A stretch of 64,000 bases of DNA from contig OZ024742.1 of the NCBI GenBank assembly GCA_964016885.1, positions 122,425,696 to 122,489,695 on the forward strand, read 5' to 3'. The DNA comes from Eledone cirrhosa (Eukaryota; Mollusca; Cephalopoda; Octopoda; Eledonidae). Of the stretch, positions 60,651-64,000 are shown in pieces. The notes below the pieces were generated by a model that saw only the letters and a list, made by a program, of their open reading frames with translations, did no database searches and was not told the DNA's origin. How positions within the stretch are numbered: the stretch's first letter is position 1; every line of letters begins with the position of its first letter. A program made the position numbers and the translations under genes.

Positions 60651-60784
60651 CTAAGTGTACCAAGGATTATACACATTTTCTAATATATATATTCTCGGGT
60701 ACCGCCCTTATTGTTACACATTCTATCTCCAGCCTATGTAGGCTGGCCATTGGTGTAAGAAGGAGTTCATTGTTGCTGCCCTTA

Positions 60785-61600
60785 GGTTACCTTCGTAATG
60801 TGCTGTGGCTCATCCAGGATTCTGGATAGCGGGGTGTCGAGATATTTCTTGAAATCATCCACGTCCACACCATGCAGATCTCTCAAATTTCTTGGCAGCT
60901 TGTTAAAGAGTTGGGGGCGTTTGAATCCCAGGCTCTTGCAATACCTGCCCCTTATTTTAGATGTGAATGAAGGGACTTTTGGCACCACGCACTGCCGTAC
61001 TCTTTGGAGTTTGGTCCTGCTCTCATAGACAAAGTTTGGTGCTAGTCCCTCTAGGATTTTCCATATGTATATCACTGAGTATCTCTCCCGCCTTCGTTCC
61101 AAGGAGTAGAGTTTGAGTTATTTTAGCCTCTCCCAGTAGTTCATCTCCTTCATTGTGGTAATCCTCTTGGTGTAGCTTAGTTGGATTTGCTGAAGCTCAG
61201 TTGTAGGTTGGGGTGACGATAGTAGTCTATGTAACTTAGGACAAATGTCCTCCATAGTAGCAAAATGGTCTCTCGGTCTCTTGTCCGGAATGTCCTGAAG
61301 ATACAACCAACGAATCACGTGCACCACATTGTTGCCACCCGCATAATGTTTGACGAAAAAGATGCATCATCGCCCATGTCTATCCCCAGGTCTCCTATCA
61401 AATTTCGACACCGGGATTTCGATCCCTCCCAGTCCGTTGTAGCTGTGTTGTTTTGTCTTTGTGTTTGCAGGTTGGTTTCGTAGGGATTGACATTTTCCAG
61501 TATTAAACTGCAGGTTGTTGTCCTCAGCCCATTTGTATATGACATTCGAACACCAACAAGAGGGGAGAAAAACCACAAACCTTCCATCTCAATTCTACTT
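60785..61600 (-). pseudogene. CR1/jockey-like LINE ORF2 C-terminal fragment
   Basis: Read on the minus strand. At 61.54-61.37 kb the frame gives YKWAEDNNLQFNTGKCQSL and GGIEIPVSKFDRR..GDRH, the block after the RT palm. At 61.33-61.12 kb it gives QLSYTKRITTMKEMNYWERLK. Past a stop comes KLYSLERRRERYSVIYIWKILEGLAPN (61.11-61.02 kb). Next are FTSKIRGRYCKSLGFKRPQLFNKLPRNLRDL, FKKYLDTPLSRILDEPQ and the end at 60782. This order is the usual tail of CR1/jockey-type reverse-transcriptase proteins. The catalytic palm is missing (5' truncation). At least two stops or frameshifts are visible. Confidence 0.75.
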
Positions 61601-61869
61601 TTGAAAACACAAGAATTGCGAAACCAGTAAAGGAACCAAATAAATATTCTTAAAAAGACTCCAGCTGCATTTTCGATTTCATCTATTTTCCTTATATATA
61701 TATACATAACTTGAACCGTTAAGGTATATATTATCCTTTGTCATGTCAAATATTCATGAAACATTTTGTATTTTATCTGATGATAGCGTACCAAAGTTTT
61801 TGGTACCCTTGAAATATACATAATAGTATAAATATGGTTTTATAAATATAGTTTACATTTATTTAATAT

Positions 61870-61876
<7 letters not shown>
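61601..61876. other. No gene recognised
   Basis: AT-rich linker between the LINE fragment and the TA run before PLE-3. Confidence 0.4.

Positions 61877-61922
<46 letters not shown>
61877..61922. repeat. (TA)n microsatellite
   Basis: A pure TA run bordering the 5' side of PLE-3. Confidence 0.95.
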
Positions 61923-61923
<1 letters not shown>

Positions 61924-61955
61924 CGGCGATGAATTAGTTTTGCGAGGTTTTTTAT

Positions 61956-63053
61956 ATGAAATCGTGTGTCGAAACAAATATTGTTATACTTGGGGAGGGT
62001 CATATTTGTGTAATATTTCCAGAATTAATAACAGAACACACTCACTCCAAACACCCTAACAATAGACTACCTGTATTAGACACAGAACTCTGGATTAACA
62101 CTATAGACGAGAGAGCCCAAATTCTCCACTCACACTATGCTAAACCCATGGCCTCCAAATATCTGATACTCAAAAACTCAGCAATGTTCAGTAGTGCTAA
62201 GTTTAATATTCTGATCGCAGATTTGGTACGAGTGATGAAGAATGTGTCCCGCATGTGCGACCCAACAGAAATGGAAAGACACATCCAACACTTCATCAAC
62301 CGCATGCAGTTCTCTGGCTACAACCAAAGAGACAGAGTCAGAGTACAGGAAGGCGCCATGGATAAGTATAAGACCCTCATAGAACTGGACATGAAAGGAA
62401 TTTGCCCATTATACAGGAGCAAATTATGGAATAGCTTAGATAGGGCTAGACATAAGATAGGGAAAGCCACCTCATGGTACGACAACCAGAGATACCAGAG
62501 TGTCATGTTTGTGGACGCTACCACTGGAGGGAAATTAGCTAACCAGTGTAGAAAGGCCCTGAGAAAGACCCACTTAAAAATTAAGGTGGTAGAAAAGCCA
62601 GGAACCACCATAAAATCCCTGATCAGCAAAACCTACCCTCTTAAGAAAACCCACTGTACCAATAGGAAATGTATCATAAGTAAGGTAAACCCCCGGATAA
62701 ACTGTAAAACTAGAAGCGTAGTCTATAGCATAAGATGTACAGAGGGTACTTGCAGAAACATGACAACAACATACATAGGTGAGACAGTTCGTAGCATAGG
62801 TGACAGGATAGACCAACACTGGGGGGAACTAAAAGGACGAAAAAACGGGTCAGTACTATACGAACATGCTAGACAACAACATGACGGTAACATAGACAAC
62901 ATAGAAATTAGAATAATATCTAAAAATAGAAATGACCCAGCAGATAGGCAAATCAGAGAGGCCAGTGAAATAGAAATTAGAAGACCAAAACTAAACAGAA
63001 AGAATGAATGGAATAACAACAACACCCAAACAAACAACACTGACCTAAGATAA
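61956..63053 (+). CDS. PLE C-terminal protein: post-RT region plus GIY-YIG nuclease domain
   Basis: A 365-codon frame without stops. Residues 1-8 come from flanking DNA and about 9-26 from the inverted repeat, so this ATG is not the ancestral start. From about residue 38 it shows RLPVLDTELWI, then QILHSHYAKPMASKYLI and NRMQFSGYNQRDRV. LIELDMKGICPLYRSK and VMFVDATTGGKLANQCRKAL follow, then LKIKVVEKPGTTIKSLI. A Cys-rich HCTNRKCIISKVNPRINC precedes SVVYSIRCTEGTC and TTYIGETVRSIGDRIDQHW. The last two are the GIY and YIG halves of the nuclease, with Arg and His positions that fit the family. EIRRPKLNRKNEWNNNN closes it. The RT YxDD core is missing. The intact frame suggests a recent insertion, not necessarily a functional product. 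Confidence 0.75.
   Translation: MKSCVETNIVILGEGHICVIFPELITEHTHSKHPNNRLPVLDTELWINTIDERAQILHSHYAKPMASKYLILKNSAMFSSAKFNILIADLVRVMKNVSRMCDPTEMERHIQHFINRMQFSGYNQRDRVRVQEGAMDKYKTLIELDMKGICPLYRSKLWNSLDRARHKIGKATSWYDNQRYQSVMFVDATTGGKLANQCRKALRKTHLKIKVVEKPGTTIKSLISKTYPLKKTHCTNRKCIISKVNPRINCKTRSVVYSIRCTEGTCRNMTTTYIGETVRSIGDRIDQHWGELKGRKNGSVLYEHARQQHDGNIDNIEIRIISKNRNDPADRQIREASEIEIRRPKLNRKNEWNNNNTQTNNTDLR
61979..62034 (-). repeat. PLE-3 left inverted repeat
   Basis: A 56-bp segment starting TATTGTTATACTTGGGG. It is the reverse complement of 63489-63544 with one visible mismatch (TTTCC versus TTGCC). Confidence 0.92.
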
Positions 63054-63488
63054 GTATAAATAAGTAAATAAAATCAAATAAATAAATAAATAAATAAATA
63101 AAGCACGATAACAACAAGCACATAAACACACACTAGTCACCCATCACACGGCAAACAAAACACTATACACACACGCAAACGCATGCGCAAAGAAGACAAA
63201 ATAAAATAAACAAACAAACAAATAAATAATAAATATATAGACAGACTGAATAAAAATGGCGTAGACATACAATACAACAGGAGGAAAAGATAGCACTACT
63301 GACGATGTTGCAGATGTGCAACGAAAGATTTATGATAAACTATATATATGTGCTTGTGTCTATATTGTATCTGTATTATTTTTGACCGTCGGTCAGTTAA
63401 TGGCAACATTGACGACCGAGTAAGTTAGATTACCGATATAAAAGACACAGAAGCGAGAAGCGAAAACCAACCAAACAGTGAGTGTATT
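63054..63488 (+). other. PLE-3 3' UTR with AATA/ACAA simple runs
   Basis: Contains (AATA)n at about 63078-63104 and AAACAAACAAATAAATAAT at 63210-63230. Otherwise no feature before the terminal 56-bp repeat. Confidence 0.6.
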
Positions 63489-63544
63489 CTGTTATTAATT
63501 CTGGCAATATTACACAAATATGACCCTCCCCAAGTATAACAATA
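63489..63544 (+). repeat. PLE-3 right terminal repeat (3' end)
   Basis: CTGTTATTAATTCTGGCAAT through CAAGTATAACAATA. It is inverted relative to 61979-62034. Confidence 0.92.
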
Positions 63545-63632
63545 TATATATATATATATTCTATATATATATACTATATATATATATATTCTATATATAT
63601 ATATATTCTCTCTATATATATATATAGTTAAT
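63541..63632. repeat. (TA)n microsatellite with CTATA interruptions
   Basis: TA runs broken by TCTATATA words, directly downstream of PLE-3. Confidence 0.9.
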
Positions 63633-63697
63633 AAATGAACAGAGAACAAAAAACAGAGAGGCAGTACACATGATATTGTTTTTAGCTTTACGCTTGA

Positions 63698-63733
63698 AAG
63701 TGTGTGTGTGTGTGTGTGTGAGGGGGGGGGGGG
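63698..63733. repeat. (GT)n followed by G12 tract
   Basis: A GTGTGT run, then AGGGGGGGGGGGGC. On the minus strand this lies immediately 3' of the hammerhead-like GAAACGCC. Confidence 0.9.
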
Positions 63734-63735
63734 CG

Positions 63736-63759
63736 TTTCGGGCATAAGCCCTTCATCAG
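63736..63759 (-). ncRNA. Hammerhead-ribozyme-like core, incomplete
   Basis: On the minus strand the order is CTGATGA, then A-GGGC-TTAT-GCCC (a 4-bp stem II with one extra A), then GAAAC. This matches the two conserved boxes of hammerhead ribozymes, which Penelope-like elements are known to carry near their ends. Stem III and the cleavage triplet are not visible because a C-run and CA microsatellite follow. It is a candidate remnant only. Confidence 0.4.
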
Positions 63760-63762
63760 GAG

Positions 63763-64000
63763 AACAGTGGTTTGGAAGAAAGTTCCGAGAGTGTGCGGGG
63801 GAGTCGTGGAAAGACATTTAAAAAAAGGGTGGAAAACTATTTTTTGAGAGAGTAAAGGAAATTTTTTAAAAGTACAAATAAAAATAAAAATAAACAATTG
63901 GTGAAAGGGTGTGAGGAGTGTTGGGGTGGTGGTGGCTAGAGTTGGAGAGAGAGGCGGGGTCCGAGCGCGGAGGACTGAAGATGGTATTTGTGTATGGGTG
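63763..64000. other. No gene recognised
   Basis: Purine-rich sequence to the window end (GAGAGAGGCGGGG and similar). It may be the continuing end of an element running out of the window. Confidence 0.35.

Larger units (their letters stand above)
61979..63544 (+). mobile_element. PLE-3: 5'-truncated Penelope-like element
   Basis: A coding segment for the region downstream of the RT palm plus GIY-YIG is bounded by 56-bp inverted repeats, the right one being the element's own 3' end. (TA)n lies outside both ends. The RT catalytic core is absent, so the copy is truncated. The layout repeats that of PLE-2 on a smaller scale. Confidence 0.8.

Overview
This window looks like a cephalopod (octopus-type) nuclear genome. 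It is AT-rich, packed with (TA)n, (CA)n and (AAT)n microsatellites, and carries many copies of two tRNA-derived SINE families whose box-B and tail sequences I recognise as octopus-like. It also holds a Tx1/L1-like LINE, Helitrons and several Penelope-like elements (PLEs). There are no bacterial operons, no rRNA, no CRISPR array and no host exon I can defend. The organism call is an inference from repeat content, not from a host gene.

Layout. 1-13.5 kb: mostly unique AT-rich DNA with microsatellites, four family-A SINEs, one family-B SINE, a LINE endonuclease scrap (2.6 kb) and a PLE-tail scrap (2.3 kb). 13.5-17.7 kb: a decayed Helitron with Rep remnant (HUH motif), PIF1-type helicase and 3' hairpin. 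18.25-19.72 kb: a 5'-truncated Tx1-like LINE with a target-site duplication. 20.1-21.6 kb: a 518-bp repeat unit in tandem and inverted copies. 21.9-26.1 kb: a degenerate PLE (PLE-1). 26.16-26.58 kb: a near-perfect 417-bp palindrome. 26.7-29.6 kb: a second Helitron, holding only the N-terminal part of the protein. 31.9-33.0 kb: an internally deleted copy of the same LINE. 35.8-36.8 kb: other retroelement scraps. 38.4-45.8 kb: a near full-length Tx1-like LINE on the minus strand, flanked on both sides by arrays of four minus-strand SINEs. 46-54.4 kb: SINEs, an RTE-like LINE tail and a hAT-type MITE with 8-bp target duplication. 56.2-59.8 kb: PLE-2, flanked by 909-bp inverted repeats. 60.5-61.6 kb: a hairpin repeat and a CR1/jockey-like LINE tail. 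61.98-63.54 kb: PLE-3, with an intact 365-codon frame ending in a GIY-YIG domain. 63.74 kb: a hammerhead-ribozyme-like motif.

How the parts relate. Almost every coding trace belongs to selfish elements. The LINE would supply endonuclease and reverse transcriptase. The family-A SINE tail resembles the LINE tail, so the SINEs may use that machinery. The PLEs encode their own RT and GIY-YIG nuclease. The Helitrons would move by rolling-circle replication. Nearly all copies carry frameshifts or deletions. I found no clearly new functional system. The most interesting structures are the recurrent inverted copies of PLE 3' ends at PLE 5' ends, the palindrome, and the shared SINE/LINE tail.
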